From Oscillospiraceae bacterium (GTDB lineage: Bacteria; Bacillota_A; Clostridia; Oscillospirales; Oscillospiraceae): 22,677 nt of DNA. A program made the position numbers and the translations under genes. This document shows positions 1-7,078 of the stretch, in pieces; the first letter of the stretch is position 1; every line of letters starts with the position of its first letter. The DNA lies in the NCBI GenBank assembly GCA_017505505.1, contig JAFVPA010000016.1, positions 1 to 22,677 on the forward strand, read 5' to 3'. Below the pieces are notes generated by a model. It was not told the origin of the DNA. It was given only the letters and a program-made list of their open reading frames with translations, and made no database searches.

Positions 1-198
1 GAGCACCCCAATGCCCTCCCCTTTGGGGAGGGTGCCCCCGAAGGGGGCGGGAGAGGTGCGGAAAGATGTTTGAACAATTACTGGCTTTCGGCGAAAACCC
101 ACCGTGGAAATACCTCTTCCGTCAGCCCTTTGGGCTGCCACCTTCCCCAAAGGGGAAGGCATTGGGCGCTTCCGCGCCAGTGCGATAAACGATAATTT
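1..198. repeat. Repeat element copy A (left end outside window)
   Basis: This is nearly identical to 12908-13105; I count about three differences over 198 bases. The interior begins with a GC-rich hairpin (CCCTCCCCTTTGGGGAGGG), and its far side carries a matching inverted copy (CCTTCCCCAAAGGGGAAGG), so the unit can fold on itself. The right terminal repeat CGATAAACGATAATTT lies at 183-198 and is shared with the elements at 2796, 4141, 12890 and 17243. The left terminus is cut off by the window edge. No open frame in it looks like a gene. It appears to be a non-autonomous, MITE-like element. Confidence 0.8.
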
Positions 199-204
199 CT
201 TGTA

Positions 205-233
205 TTGCGGTGGGACGGTGGATTTGGTATACT
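205..233 (+). promoter_or_regulatory. Probable promoter of the amidohydrolase gene
   Basis: TTGCGG (205-210), a 17-base spacer, then TATACT (228-233) preceded by TGG, giving an extended -10. It lies between the end of repeat A and the gene start at 264, so the gene is driven from just outside the repeat. Recognised by eye only. Confidence 0.5.
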
Positions 234-263
234 GGGGGGAGATTGAAAAAGGAAGTGGTTTTC

Positions 264-1112
264 ATGCGCTGCGATTGTCATATGCACATGGTGCTGGATG
301 GGGTGGAATGGAAGCACGCCATTGGACGGCATAGGGAAGCGGTAGATATCGCCTGGGTGCGGAAGATATTGGAAACATACCGGGAATTGGGATTTACCTA
401 TCTGCGGGACGGTGGGGACCGTTGGGGTGTGGGTAAGATGGCACGGGAACTGGCACCGGAATACGGGATCATCTACCGGACCCCGCTGGCCCCCCTGTGC
501 AAGGCGGGACATTATGGGGCGTTCATTGGAAAGAAGTATGAAAACTTCCGGGAATATGCCGCTTTGGTGCGGCAGGCCCGGGAAGAAGGCGCGGATTTTA
601 TTAAGATCATGATCTCCGGCCTGATGGATTTTGACCGGTATGGGGTGCTGTCAGAAGAACCGCTGCCGGCGGAGGAAATCCGGGAGCTGATCCACATTGC
701 TCACGAAGAGGGGTTTGCGGTGATGGCGCACGCCAATGGAGCCAGGACCGTGGAGGCGGCGGCTGTGGCCGGGGTGGATTCTGTGGATCATGGGGCCTAT
801 CTGGATGCGGACGCACTGTGTGCCATGAAGGAAAACGGAACAGTCTGGGTGCCGACCCTGTCTACTGTGGGAAATCTGCGGGGAAAGGGGCGGTTTTCGG
901 AAAGCGATGTCTGTGCCATTCTGGACAGCGCACAGGAAAATGTGGAGCGGTTTGCCGGGATGGGCGGCTTGATCGCGCCGGGCACCGATGCGGGGGCCTG
1001 GGCGGTGCCCCATGGGAGTCTGACGGAGTTTGAATTGCTGGAAGAGGTGCTTGGCGCGGATACGGAAGCTGTGCTGGCACGGGGAACTGCGGAAATTATC
1101 AGAAAATTTTGA
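264..1112 (+). CDS. Amidohydrolase-superfamily metal-dependent hydrolase
   Basis: A 282-residue cytoplasmic enzyme with the metal-site pattern of the amidohydrolase superfamily (TIM-barrel hydrolases related to imidazolonepropionase and prolidase-type members). It has His6-x-His8 in the first strand (DCHMH), a lysine in FIKI (Lys114) that fits the bridging carboxylated lysine, His156 (MAHANG), His176 (DHG) and Asp242 (PGTDAG). The substrate cannot be read from the sequence. At 282 residues it is shorter than typical members of 380-450, mainly because it lacks the N-terminal beta-sandwich domain. The ATG at 264 was chosen because the mature HxH strand begins at once and AAAGGAAG lies upstream; a longer start at 210 would add 18 unconserved residues and overlap the promoter. 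It stands alone between a repeat and two terminators, so it is probably transcribed singly. Confidence 0.8.
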   Translation: MRCDCHMHMVLDGVEWKHAIGRHREAVDIAWVRKILETYRELGFTYLRDGGDRWGVGKMARELAPEYGIIYRTPLAPLCKAGHYGAFIGKKYENFREYAALVRQAREEGADFIKIMISGLMDFDRYGVLSEEPLPAEEIRELIHIAHEEGFAVMAHANGARTVEAAAVAGVDSVDHGAYLDADALCAMKENGTVWVPTLSTVGNLRGKGRFSESDVCAILDSAQENVERFAGMGGLIAPGTDAGAWAVPHGSLTEFELLEEVLGADTEAVLARGTAEIIRKF

Positions 1113-1115
1113 ACA

Positions 1116-1160
1116 TTGCGGGGAATTGCCGATGGCAGTTCCCCGCAAAATTTATTTTTT
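1116..1160 (+). terminator. Intrinsic terminator after the amidohydrolase
   Basis: The arm TTGCGGGGAA (1116-1125) pairs with TTCCCCGCAA (1139-1148) and continues inward through a wobble pair to TGCC/GGCA around a GAT loop. A T-rich tail (TTTATTTTTT) follows. It ends the upstream transcript. Confidence 0.85.
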
Positions 1161-1162
1161 GG

Positions 1163-1191
1163 AAAGTTGCACGTTTGTGTGCAACTTTTTT
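1163..1191 (+). terminator. Second tandem terminator or attenuator before the head operon
   Basis: AAAGTTGCAC (1163-1172) pairs perfectly with GTGCAACTTT (1179-1188) around a six-base loop and runs into a six-T tract (1186-1191). It lies only 36 bases before the terS start. It either doubles the insulation from upstream or acts as an attenuator or antitermination site for the head operon. Confidence 0.75.
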
Positions 1192-1226
1192 CTGTTTTGA
1201 GATTACGGGTGAAAGGGAGGATAGCG

Positions 1227-1550
1227 ATGGGAAGCAAGGGCATGGATAAGGAATTGAGGGAACGGATCCTGTCCGGGGAGATTCGGCAGCAGGATGTGGC
1301 CCGGCGGCTGGCGGAGCTGGCGTTTGGACGGGCCAACGATTGTGTGCGGCTGGTTCTGGAGGAATCGCCGAAGCTGGGGCGGCTGGATCTGAGTTTGCTC
1401 AGTGAAGTGAAGCGGAATGACAAAGGGACGGTGGAAGTAAAACTGGTGGACCGGCTTCAGGCGCTGGAATTACTGGCCCAATTGGCTGGGGAGGAAGATG
1501 CGGATATGGATGCTTTCCTGAAAGCGCTGCAGGGCGGTGGAGAAGGGTGA
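1227..1550 (+). CDS. Phage terminase small subunit-like protein
   Basis: A 107-residue, charged, helical protein. The C-terminal half (DKGTVEVKLVDRLQALELLA) matches the recurring tail of small terminases, in which a short beta hairpin is followed by the ALELL helix. Small terminases bind the packaging site on DNA and hand it to the large subunit. No clear N-terminal helix-turn-helix is visible, so it is shorter than many relatives of 150-180 residues and may depend on other partners for DNA recognition. The ATG at 1227 follows GGGAGG by six bases; a longer in-frame start at 1116 would run through both terminators. Its stop overlaps the GTG start of the large subunit, as expected for translational coupling. 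Identity rests on the C-terminal pattern and position. Confidence 0.65.
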   Translation: MGSKGMDKELRERILSGEIRQQDVARRLAELAFGRANDCVRLVLEESPKLGRLDLSLLSEVKRNDKGTVEVKLVDRLQALELLAQLAGEEDADMDAFLKALQGGGEG

Positions 1551-2797
1551 ATCAGAACGTTTTTTCTCCCAAACAGCGGACAGTGCTGACCTGGTGGGTG
1601 CCGGGAAATGCGAATTTTGAAAAAGAGGCCATTGTCTGTGACGGAGCCGTGCGGTCGGGAAAGACCCTGGCTATGGGGTTGAGCTTTTTTCTGTGGGCGC
1701 AGACCTGCTTCGATGGGAAGAAATTCGGCGTCTGTGGGAAAACCATTGCGTCTTTGCGGCGGAATGTACTGTCGGAGATCTTACCGAGGCTGACCCAACT
1801 GGGAATGCATTGGAAGGAGAAACGGTCGGAGAATCTGCTGACGGTGCGGTTCCGGGGGCGGGAAAATCAATTTTACATCTTTGGCGGCCGGGATGAAAGC
1901 TCCGCAAGTTTGATTCAGGGCATCACTCTGGCGGGGGTGCTGCTGGATGAGGCGGCGCTGATGCCCCGGTCCTTCGTGGAGCAGGCCTGTGCCCGGTGTT
2001 CGGTAGAAGGTTCCCGGCTGTGGTTCAACTGCAACCCGGCGGGGCCGGGGCACTGGTTTTATAAGGAGTGGATATTGGGGGCGAAGCAGCGGAACGTTCT
2101 GCGGCTTACGTTTACCATGGAGGACAACCCGGGACTGACGGAGCAGATCCGCAGGCGGTATCAAAAGCTGTACAGCGGTGTGTTTTATAAGCGGTATGTG
2201 CTGGGGCAGTGGGCCCAGGCGGAAGGCCGGGTGTATGATTTCTTCACGGAAGATATGGTGGGAAAAGCGCCGGAAAGCTGCGACAAGTGGTATGTTTCCT
2301 GCGATTACGGTACGGTGAATCCTACATCCATGGGACTGTGGGGACGGCATGGAGGCGTTTGGTACCGGGTGAAGGAATTCTACTTTGATTCCCGGAAGGA
2401 AATGCGGCAGATGACGGATGAGGAATATGCCCAGGCTTTGAAGGAATTGGTTGGAGAGCGGGAAGTCACAGCGGTGATCGTGGACCCTTCGGCGGCCAGC
2501 TTTCTCGAAGTGCTGCGAAGGAAAGGCTGGCGGGTTCAAAAGGCGGAGAATGATGTGCTGTCGGGGATCCGGCAGACTTCGGACTGTCTGAAGGATGGAA
2601 GGGTCGTGATCTGTGAGGGCTGCGGGGATTGTCTGCGGGAGATGGAAGAGTATGTGTGGGATTTAAGCAGCGGCAGTAAGGATAAGGTGTGCAAGGCCCA
2701 TGATCATGCCATGGATGATATGCGGTATTTTGTGGCTACGGTGCTGGGGGAGAAGAGAGGCGGATTTGCGGCGTGCAGTGTGGAGCGGAGACGGTAA
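1547..2797 (+). CDS. terL: Phage terminase large subunit (packaging ATPase/nuclease, PBSX-like)
   Basis: A 416-residue DNA-packaging motor. The N-terminal ATPase has Walker A GAVRSGKT (33-40) and Walker B GVLLDEA (130-136, Asp134 and catalytic Glu135), with a coupling motif near FNCNPAGPGHW. The C-terminal RNase H-like nuclease has acidic residues in SCDYG, IVDPSA and the late HAMDDMRYF segment, matching the three metal-binding acidic positions of the family. The length is normal and all motifs look intact, so the enzyme could be active. The start is GTG at 1547, overlapping the terS stop by four bases. Its TAA stop (2795-2797) lies at the edge of the inserted repeat at 2796, so the last codons may reflect the insertion. 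Confidence 0.93.
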   Translation: MNQNVFSPKQRTVLTWWVPGNANFEKEAIVCDGAVRSGKTLAMGLSFFLWAQTCFDGKKFGVCGKTIASLRRNVLSEILPRLTQLGMHWKEKRSENLLTVRFRGRENQFYIFGGRDESSASLIQGITLAGVLLDEAALMPRSFVEQACARCSVEGSRLWFNCNPAGPGHWFYKEWILGAKQRNVLRLTFTMEDNPGLTEQIRRRYQKLYSGVFYKRYVLGQWAQAEGRVYDFFTEDMVGKAPESCDKWYVSCDYGTVNPTSMGLWGRHGGVWYRVKEFYFDSRKEMRQMTDEEYAQALKELVGEREVTAVIVDPSAASFLEVLRRKGWRVQKAENDVLSGIRQTSDCLKDGRVVICEGCGDCLREMEEYVWDLSSGSKDKVCKAHDHAMDDMRYFVATVLGEKRGGFAACSVERRR

Positions 2798-2978
2798 ATT
2801 GTAGTTTATCGTTCTATACCGTGTAGGGCGAAAGCCTCCGCCGGTCAGTTGCGATCATTGCGTGGCAAAACCGATAAAAAATGGCGGATAATTGCCAATA
2901 TGGTCACGCCCGGTATCATTGGTGCCCGGCGGGGGCAGGCCCCCGCCCTACAGATTATTTTGCGATAAACGATAATTT
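2796..2978. repeat. Repeat element copy B between terL and portal
   Basis: A 183-base element with left terminus AAATTGTAGTTTATCG (2796-2811) and inverted right terminus CGATAAACGATAATTT (2963-2978), 14 of 16 bases matching. The interior holds the TGTAGGG...CCGCC module and a GGCGGGGGCAGGCCCCCGCC hairpin ending in CCCTACA. Bases 2887-2970 are identical to 4237-4320. The left end starts inside the terL stop codon and the right end stops just before the portal ribosome site, so this whole stretch without a gene is the element. A TA on both sides may be a target duplication. Confidence 0.85.
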
Positions 2979-2999
2979 ATATGGAGGAAAGGAGCACAT

Positions 3000-4142
3000 A
3001 TGTTGAGACGGAAGAAGAAGGAAGGCGGTTCGGTGGCGGCGGTTTGTCAGCTGCGCAATGGCAGCCTGCATCCCTTTGGGGCTATGCGGGGCTTCGTGCC
3101 TCTGGGTGGCGGAGAAGAACGGGTCTACCGGGAGATGCGGGAGGCCATTCCGGTGCTGGATGCGGCGGTAGGGAAAATGGTCAGACTCTGCGGCGGATTT
3201 CAGGTGAAGTGCCGAACGGCGGAGGCCCAGCGCAGGCTCAATGACTTTTTGCAGATGATGCCCTGCGGCCATGGGCAGATGGGAATTGAGAGCTTCCTCA
3301 GCGGATACTTAGACAGCCTGCTGACCTATGGCAGGGCTGTGGGAGAACTGGTGGTGGCTGGGGGAAAGCTTCGGGCGGTTTGCTGGGGAGATGTGACGGC
3401 ATTGGAAGTACAAGAGGGAAACAGTCCTCTGGATATGGTGCTGTGGGGTATGGACGACCATGGGCTGATGCGGCCCCTGCCTTACCAGCAGCTGCTGCTG
3501 TTCACCACCTGGCATCCGGAGCCTGGACATCCTTACGGTGTCAGCATGTTCCGGGGAATGCCCTTCCTGGCGGATATTCTACTGAAGATCTACAACACCA
3601 TAGGCTCTAACTGGGAACGGGCGGGAAATGTCCGCTACAGTGTCATTTGCAAGGGCGGTGAAGAGCTGGATCCCGCGGCAGCTCAGGAACGGGGCAAGGC
3701 GGTAGCCACGGAATGGGCCAGGGCCATGGAAGATAATAAGAACGGTACCGTTCGGGATTTTGTGGCAGTGGGAGATGTGGAGATCAAGGTCATCGGCGGG
3801 GAGGCGCCTATCCTGGATTCCGAGGTTCCTGTGCGGCAGATCCTGGAACAGCTGGTGGCCAAGACCGGGCTTCCGCCTTTTCTGCTGGGCTTAAGCTGGA
3901 GCACCACGGAACGGATGAGTACCCAGCAGGCGGATCTGCTGACCTCAGAGCTGTGGGCCCTGCGGCGGGCGGTAGAGCCGGCCATGCGGAAGATCTGTAA
4001 GACCTATCTGGCGCTGGAAGGGCTGGATGACCGGGTGGAGCTTGTGTGGGATGATATTTCCCTGCAGGATATCACCCAGGAGGCTCAGGCAGAGCTGTAC
4101 CGGGCCCAGGCGGAAAAGTACCGGGCGGAGGCAGTGGGGTAA
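3000..4142 (+). CDS. Phage portal protein
   Basis: A 380-residue portal subunit. In the head such proteins form the twelve-fold ring through which terminase pumps DNA. Seen here: a basic N-terminus, a middle region with the LLTYGRAVGELV and WHPEPGHPYGVSMFRG patterns typical of Firmicutes phage portals (the long stem and clip helices follow), then LPPFLLGLSWSTTERMSTQQ and a C-terminal QAELYRAQAEKYRAEAVG helix. It is slightly short for the family (often 400-480), mostly at the C-terminus. The ATG follows GGAGGAAAGGAG. Its TAA stop coincides with the left edge of repeat C, exactly as the terL stop does with repeat B, so the C-terminal tail may have been trimmed by insertion. The gene is framed by two near-identical direct repeats. 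Confidence 0.88.
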   Translation: MLRRKKKEGGSVAAVCQLRNGSLHPFGAMRGFVPLGGGEERVYREMREAIPVLDAAVGKMVRLCGGFQVKCRTAEAQRRLNDFLQMMPCGHGQMGIESFLSGYLDSLLTYGRAVGELVVAGGKLRAVCWGDVTALEVQEGNSPLDMVLWGMDDHGLMRPLPYQQLLLFTTWHPEPGHPYGVSMFRGMPFLADILLKIYNTIGSNWERAGNVRYSVICKGGEELDPAAAQERGKAVATEWARAMEDNKNGTVRDFVAVGDVEIKVIGGEAPILDSEVPVRQILEQLVAKTGLPPFLLGLSWSTTERMSTQQADLLTSELWALRRAVEPAMRKICKTYLALEGLDDRVELVWDDISLQDITQEAQAELYRAQAEKYRAEAVG

Positions 4143-4328
4143 ATTGCAGTATATCGCTCCATCCCGTGTAGGGTGGAGTGAAAGCCTCCGCCGGGCAGTT
4201 GCGATCATTGCACGGCGAAATCGACGTAAAATGGCAGATAATTGCCAATATGGTCACGCCCGGTATCATTGGTGCCCGGCGGGGGCAGGCCCCCGCCCTA
4301 CAGATTATTTTGCGATAAACAATAATTT
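4141..4328. repeat. Repeat element copy C between portal and protease
   Basis: A 188-base relative of the element at 2796 in the same orientation. The left terminus AAATTGCAGTATATCG (4141-4156) opposes CGATAAACAATAATTT (4313-4328). Bases 4237-4320 are identical to 2887-2970, while the first half has diverged, with TGTAGGGTGGAGTGAAAGCC here against a shorter form in copy B. It fills the gap between the portal stop and the ribosome site of the protease. Confidence 0.85.
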
Positions 4329-4341
4329 TTTGTTCAATATC

Positions 4342-4359
4342 AAAGGAGGAATTGGATTG
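4342..4359 (+). promoter_or_regulatory. Ribosome site selecting a TTG start for the protease gene
   Basis: AAAGGAGGA (4342-4350) lies seven bases before TTG at 4357-4359. No in-frame ATG or GTG lies nearby at this spacing, so TTG is the likely initiator. The site lies just outside repeat C, so the insertion left translation initiation intact. Confidence 0.7.
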
Positions 4360-5250
4360 GAAATCAGGAAAGCTGCGCAGGCGCATAACAGTGGTGCGCC
4401 TACTGCGGTACAGTTGGAGGCCATCAATGCCCAGGCGAAGGCACGGCTGAATGGGGAACAGGTATATGTATTTTCCCTGCGGCTGTGTGATGACCAGATG
4501 GACCGGGACTTTGAGCGGTTTGATGGGGCGGCGCTGCCGGCTCTGGCCAAGCTGTTCATCGGCAAGACCGGTATCGTGGACCATAAGTGGAGCGCGGAAA
4601 ACCAGGTAGCCCGGATCTTTGAGACCCAGGTGGTACAGGAGAAGGGCATCCGCTACATCAAGGCCTGGGCCTATATCCGCCGGGGCGGTGCCAATGAGGA
4701 GATCATCGCGGACATTGAGGCTGGGATCAAGAAGGAGGTCTCCGTAGGCTGCGCTATGGGGCGGTGCATCTGTTCCGTCTGCGGCAGCGAGTATGGGACC
4801 TGCGGGCATTTGAAGGGAGAATGCTATGACGGTGCGGTTTGCTGCGCCATTTTACAGGAGCCTGTGGATGCTTATGAATTCTCCTTTGTTGCGGTGCCGG
4901 CCCAGCGGGAGGCCGGAGTATTGAAGGCAATGCATGGCAGAAAATGCCTGAAGGAGCTGGCAGAGGAATTTGGTGCCCAGGCAGAGTACCGGGTGCTGTT
5001 CAAACAGGCGGAGCTGGGAAAGCGGTACCAGAAGGAGCTGGAGGACAGTGTCGTTCGGCTGGGTCTGGCGCTGGAGCTGGGCGTGGCGGAGCCTGTGCTG
5101 CGGAGTCTGGCCCGGACGGCTGCGGCAGATGACCTGCTGGCACTGAAGGATGCCTTGCAGGAGCGACTGGAGGAGACACTGCCTGTAGTGACACAGTTGG
5201 GTGGGAAGGCGATGAGGCAGGATGCGGTGGAGAGTGGGTTTTTAATTTAA
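4357..5250 (+). CDS. HK97-type prohead protease with Cys-rich insertion and scaffold-like tail
   Basis: A 297-residue maturation protease of the U35/HK97-like serine protease type, which cleaves scaffold and capsid during head maturation. Candidate catalytic residues are His76 (VDHKWSAEN) and Ser129 (KKEVSVGC), in the usual spacing and context. Directly after the serine strand is a Cys/His cluster, Cys139-x2-Cys142-x6-Cys149-x-His151 with Cys137 and Cys156 nearby, which looks like a zinc knuckle. Residues from about 190 to 297 are helical and charged and may act as the built-in scaffold, since no separate scaffold gene is seen between it and the capsid gene. The TTG start is set by the strong ribosome site. 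A longer in-frame reading from 4027 would overlap the portal gene and the repeat and is rejected. Confidence 0.8.
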   Translation: MEIRKAAQAHNSGAPTAVQLEAINAQAKARLNGEQVYVFSLRLCDDQMDRDFERFDGAALPALAKLFIGKTGIVDHKWSAENQVARIFETQVVQEKGIRYIKAWAYIRRGGANEEIIADIEAGIKKEVSVGCAMGRCICSVCGSEYGTCGHLKGECYDGAVCCAILQEPVDAYEFSFVAVPAQREAGVLKAMHGRKCLKELAEEFGAQAEYRVLFKQAELGKRYQKELEDSVVRLGLALELGVAEPVLRSLARTAAADDLLALKDALQERLEETLPVVTQLGGKAMRQDAVESGFLI

Positions 5251-5257
5251 ATGCTAA

Positions 5258-5320
5258 ATGCAAAATGATAAATGCAGAATTGGTATTTTATTTAAGCATT
5301 CAGCATTCTGCATTTTGCAT
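5258..5320. repeat. Imperfect inverted repeat between protease and capsid genes
   Basis: ATGCAA (5258-5263) and AATGCAGAAT (5271-5280) oppose ATTCTGCATT (5305-5314) and TTGCAT (5315-5320), with a seven-base bulge on the left arm. It is A+T-rich, unlike its neighbours, and unrelated to the GC-rich repeats here. No T tract follows, so it reads as a small mobile or structured repeat rather than a terminator. It leaves the capsid ribosome site AGGAGG (5336-5341) untouched. Confidence 0.65.
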
Positions 5321-5350
5321 GAAATTTATATTTTTAGGAGGAAAATGAAA

Positions 5351-6376
5351 ATGGGTTATGACAATCTGAAACTGGAAAAGGGTATGTATCGTCAGGAAGG
5401 CATGAGCTTCACCCAGGTGCTGGAATCTCTGGATCCCAGTGAGAATTACCGGGGGACTGCGTTGGAGGGAACCGATGCGTTCCAGCGGCAGCTGAAGCGC
5501 TTCGGTATCCGGGCTAAGGGGGCCGGGTCTTCTCCTGTGGAGAAGTTCTTCCGCACGATGGACAGTGCGGTGCTGTTCCCTGAGTACATCGCACGGACCG
5601 TCCGTCAGGGCATGGAGGAGAATGACATCCTGCCTGCCATTACAGCGACTACCACGGTCATCGATGCGATGGATTACCGCTCCATTTACTCTGTGCCTAC
5701 CGATGAGGATAAGGCTCTGCAGGATGTGGAGGAAGGCGGGGCCATCCCTGAGACCGAGGTGAAGACCAAGGAGCATCTGGTGAGCCTTACCAAGCGGGGC
5801 CGTATGCTGGTGGCTTCCTACGAAGCACTGCGGTTCCAGAAGCTGGACCTGTTCAGCGTGATGCTGCGGCAGATCGGTGCCCACATCCAGAAGCAGCAGC
5901 TTTCTGACGCGGTGAAGGTGCTGATGAACGGCGATGGCAATGACAATGGGGCGGCGGTTTACACCGTTGGCACTTCTCCCATCTCCGGCACCAAGGGTAC
6001 TCTGGGTTATGACCAGCTGGTGGAGTTCTGGGGGCAGTTTGATCCCTACACGATGAACACCATGCTGTGCTCCACCGCAACCATGACCAAGATGCTGAAG
6101 ATCCCTGAGCTGCAGAATCCCCTGACCGGGTTGAACTTCCAGGGTACCGGCAAGCTGACTACCCCTCTGGGTGCCCAGCTGCACCGGACTTCCGCGGTGG
6201 CAGACGGTGTTATTATCGGTCTGGACAACCGCTATGCGCTGGAGCTGGTTCGGGCCGGAGATGTGCTGGTGGAGTATGACAAGCTGATCGACCGCCAGCT
6301 GGAGCGGGCAGCCATCACTTCCATCTCCGGCTTTGGCAAGATCTGCGATGGCGCGGCCTGCGTGCTGAACGTATGA
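5351..6376 (+). CDS. Phage major capsid protein (HK97 fold)
   Basis: A 341-residue shell protein. Features of HK97-fold capsid proteins are a charged helical N-terminal arm (about 1-60, possibly processed by the upstream protease), a central E-loop/P-domain region (VIDAMDYRSIYSVP...VSLTKRGRMLVASYEALRFQ), an A-domain with many small and hydrophobic residues, and a C-terminal strand in which RYALELVRAGDVLVEYDKL leads into TSISGFGKICDGAA. It is intact and of normal length. The ATG at 5351 is nine bases from AGGAGG; an in-frame ATG at 5345 is only three bases from it and would add two residues. The stop overlaps the next start (ATGA), linking capsid and connector translation. Shell assembly would need the adjacent protease and portal. 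Confidence 0.9.
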   Translation: MGYDNLKLEKGMYRQEGMSFTQVLESLDPSENYRGTALEGTDAFQRQLKRFGIRAKGAGSSPVEKFFRTMDSAVLFPEYIARTVRQGMEENDILPAITATTTVIDAMDYRSIYSVPTDEDKALQDVEEGGAIPETEVKTKEHLVSLTKRGRMLVASYEALRFQKLDLFSVMLRQIGAHIQKQQLSDAVKVLMNGDGNDNGAAVYTVGTSPISGTKGTLGYDQLVEFWGQFDPYTMNTMLCSTATMTKMLKIPELQNPLTGLNFQGTGKLTTPLGAQLHRTSAVADGVIIGLDNRYALELVRAGDVLVEYDKLIDRQLERAAITSISGFGKICDGAACVLNV

Positions 6377-6732
6377 TGAAGGCCCAGGTATTTGCCCAGG
6401 CGGCACTGCTGGCGGGGGAGCTGGACGGGCGGCAGACAGCGCTGCTGGAACTGCTCTGCGGTGGGGCGGCTTCCGCTCTGGCTTCCCGGCTGCGGGAAGG
6501 GCTGACGCCGGAGGACTGCAAGGCGGATTTCATTGCCGCGGCCAGCCTGTACGCCCTGGCGGCGCTGGGCAGTGTGTCGGAGGATGTGTCTGTGGAGGAG
6601 TTCAAGGCCGGAGATCTGACCGTGAAGCGGGGCTCCGGTTCCCGGGATGCGGCTTCCCGGTGCCTGGAGCGGCAGGCGGAGATGATCATAGGGCCTTACC
6701 TGAAGGACCGTTTTGCCTTTCTGGGGGTGTGA
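6373..6732 (+). CDS. Phage head-tail adaptor protein (connector)
   Basis: A 119-residue, alanine- and leucine-rich helical protein. The order of features matches a common Firmicutes head-completion family placed right after the capsid gene: an N-terminal helical pair, LREGLTPEDCKADFIAAASLYALAAL, a short strand VEEFKAGDLTVKRGSG, then a helix ending QAEMIIGPYLKDRFAFLGV. Such proteins attach under the portal and extend the DNA channel. It starts by an ATGA overlap with the capsid gene and ends one base before the next start codon. The assignment rests on pattern, size and position. Confidence 0.72.
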   Translation: MMKAQVFAQAALLAGELDGRQTALLELLCGGAASALASRLREGLTPEDCKADFIAAASLYALAALGSVSEDVSVEEFKAGDLTVKRGSGSRDAASRCLERQAEMIIGPYLKDRFAFLGV

Positions 6733-6733
6733 T

Positions 6734-7078
6734 ATGCGAACCGTGGTGGAACAGGTCATGGCGAAACACGGCACGGCCATGACCATCACCAGCGGGGGAG
6801 TGAACAAAACCGTCCGGGGATTTTTCCGGGCGGTGAACTCTCAAAGCTGGATGAGTATGGAAAGTGAAGCGTCATTGCTGGGTGAGATCACCCGGGGGCA
6901 GTATGTGTACATGGGACCTGTGGGAGCTGGGATCCGGGAAGGGGATACCCTGACGTTGGGAGGAAAGAGCTACCTGCTGCGCCGGGTGGAGAATTACTAT
7001 TACGGAGACCAGGCGGTATACCAGTGGGGCCTGTGTGTTGAGAAGGGTGTGAATGGTATATGGGGTACTCAATCCTAG
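6734..7078 (+). CDS. Phage head closure / head-tail joining protein
   Basis: A 114-residue, beta-rich protein. The segments SGGVNKTVRGFFRAV, YVYMGPVGAGIREGDTLTLGGKSYLLRRVENYYYGD and VYQWGLCVEKG look like the small barrel of head-closure (stopper) proteins that seal the filled head and receive the tail. Start ATG at 6734, one base after the preceding stop. It is translated with a 19-base overlap into the next gene (7060-7078). No damage is visible. Alternative: another head-completion protein of similar size. Confidence 0.62.
   Translation: MRTVVEQVMAKHGTAMTITSGGVNKTVRGFFRAVNSQSWMSMESEASLLGEITRGQYVYMGPVGAGIREGDTLTLGGKSYLLRRVENYYYGDQAVYQWGLCVEKGVNGIWGTQS

Noticed and set aside
1..198. A coding region at the left edge
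   Set aside because: The open frames there are shadows of the repeat, which is repeated at 12908-13105 with the same non-coding structure.
2796..4328. CRISPR array suggested by spaced repeats
   Set aside because: Only two long elements with inverted ends and a gene between them; no short regular repeats with unique spacers and no cas genes.
4027..4356. Upstream extension of the protease frame
   Set aside because: It overlaps the portal gene and translates repeat C; the AAAGGAGG/TTG pair at 4342-4359 explains initiation.
5300..6406. A 368-codon open frame opposite the capsid gene
   Set aside because: His/Gln/Leu-rich antisense translation with no start signal; the capsid frame fits the operon.
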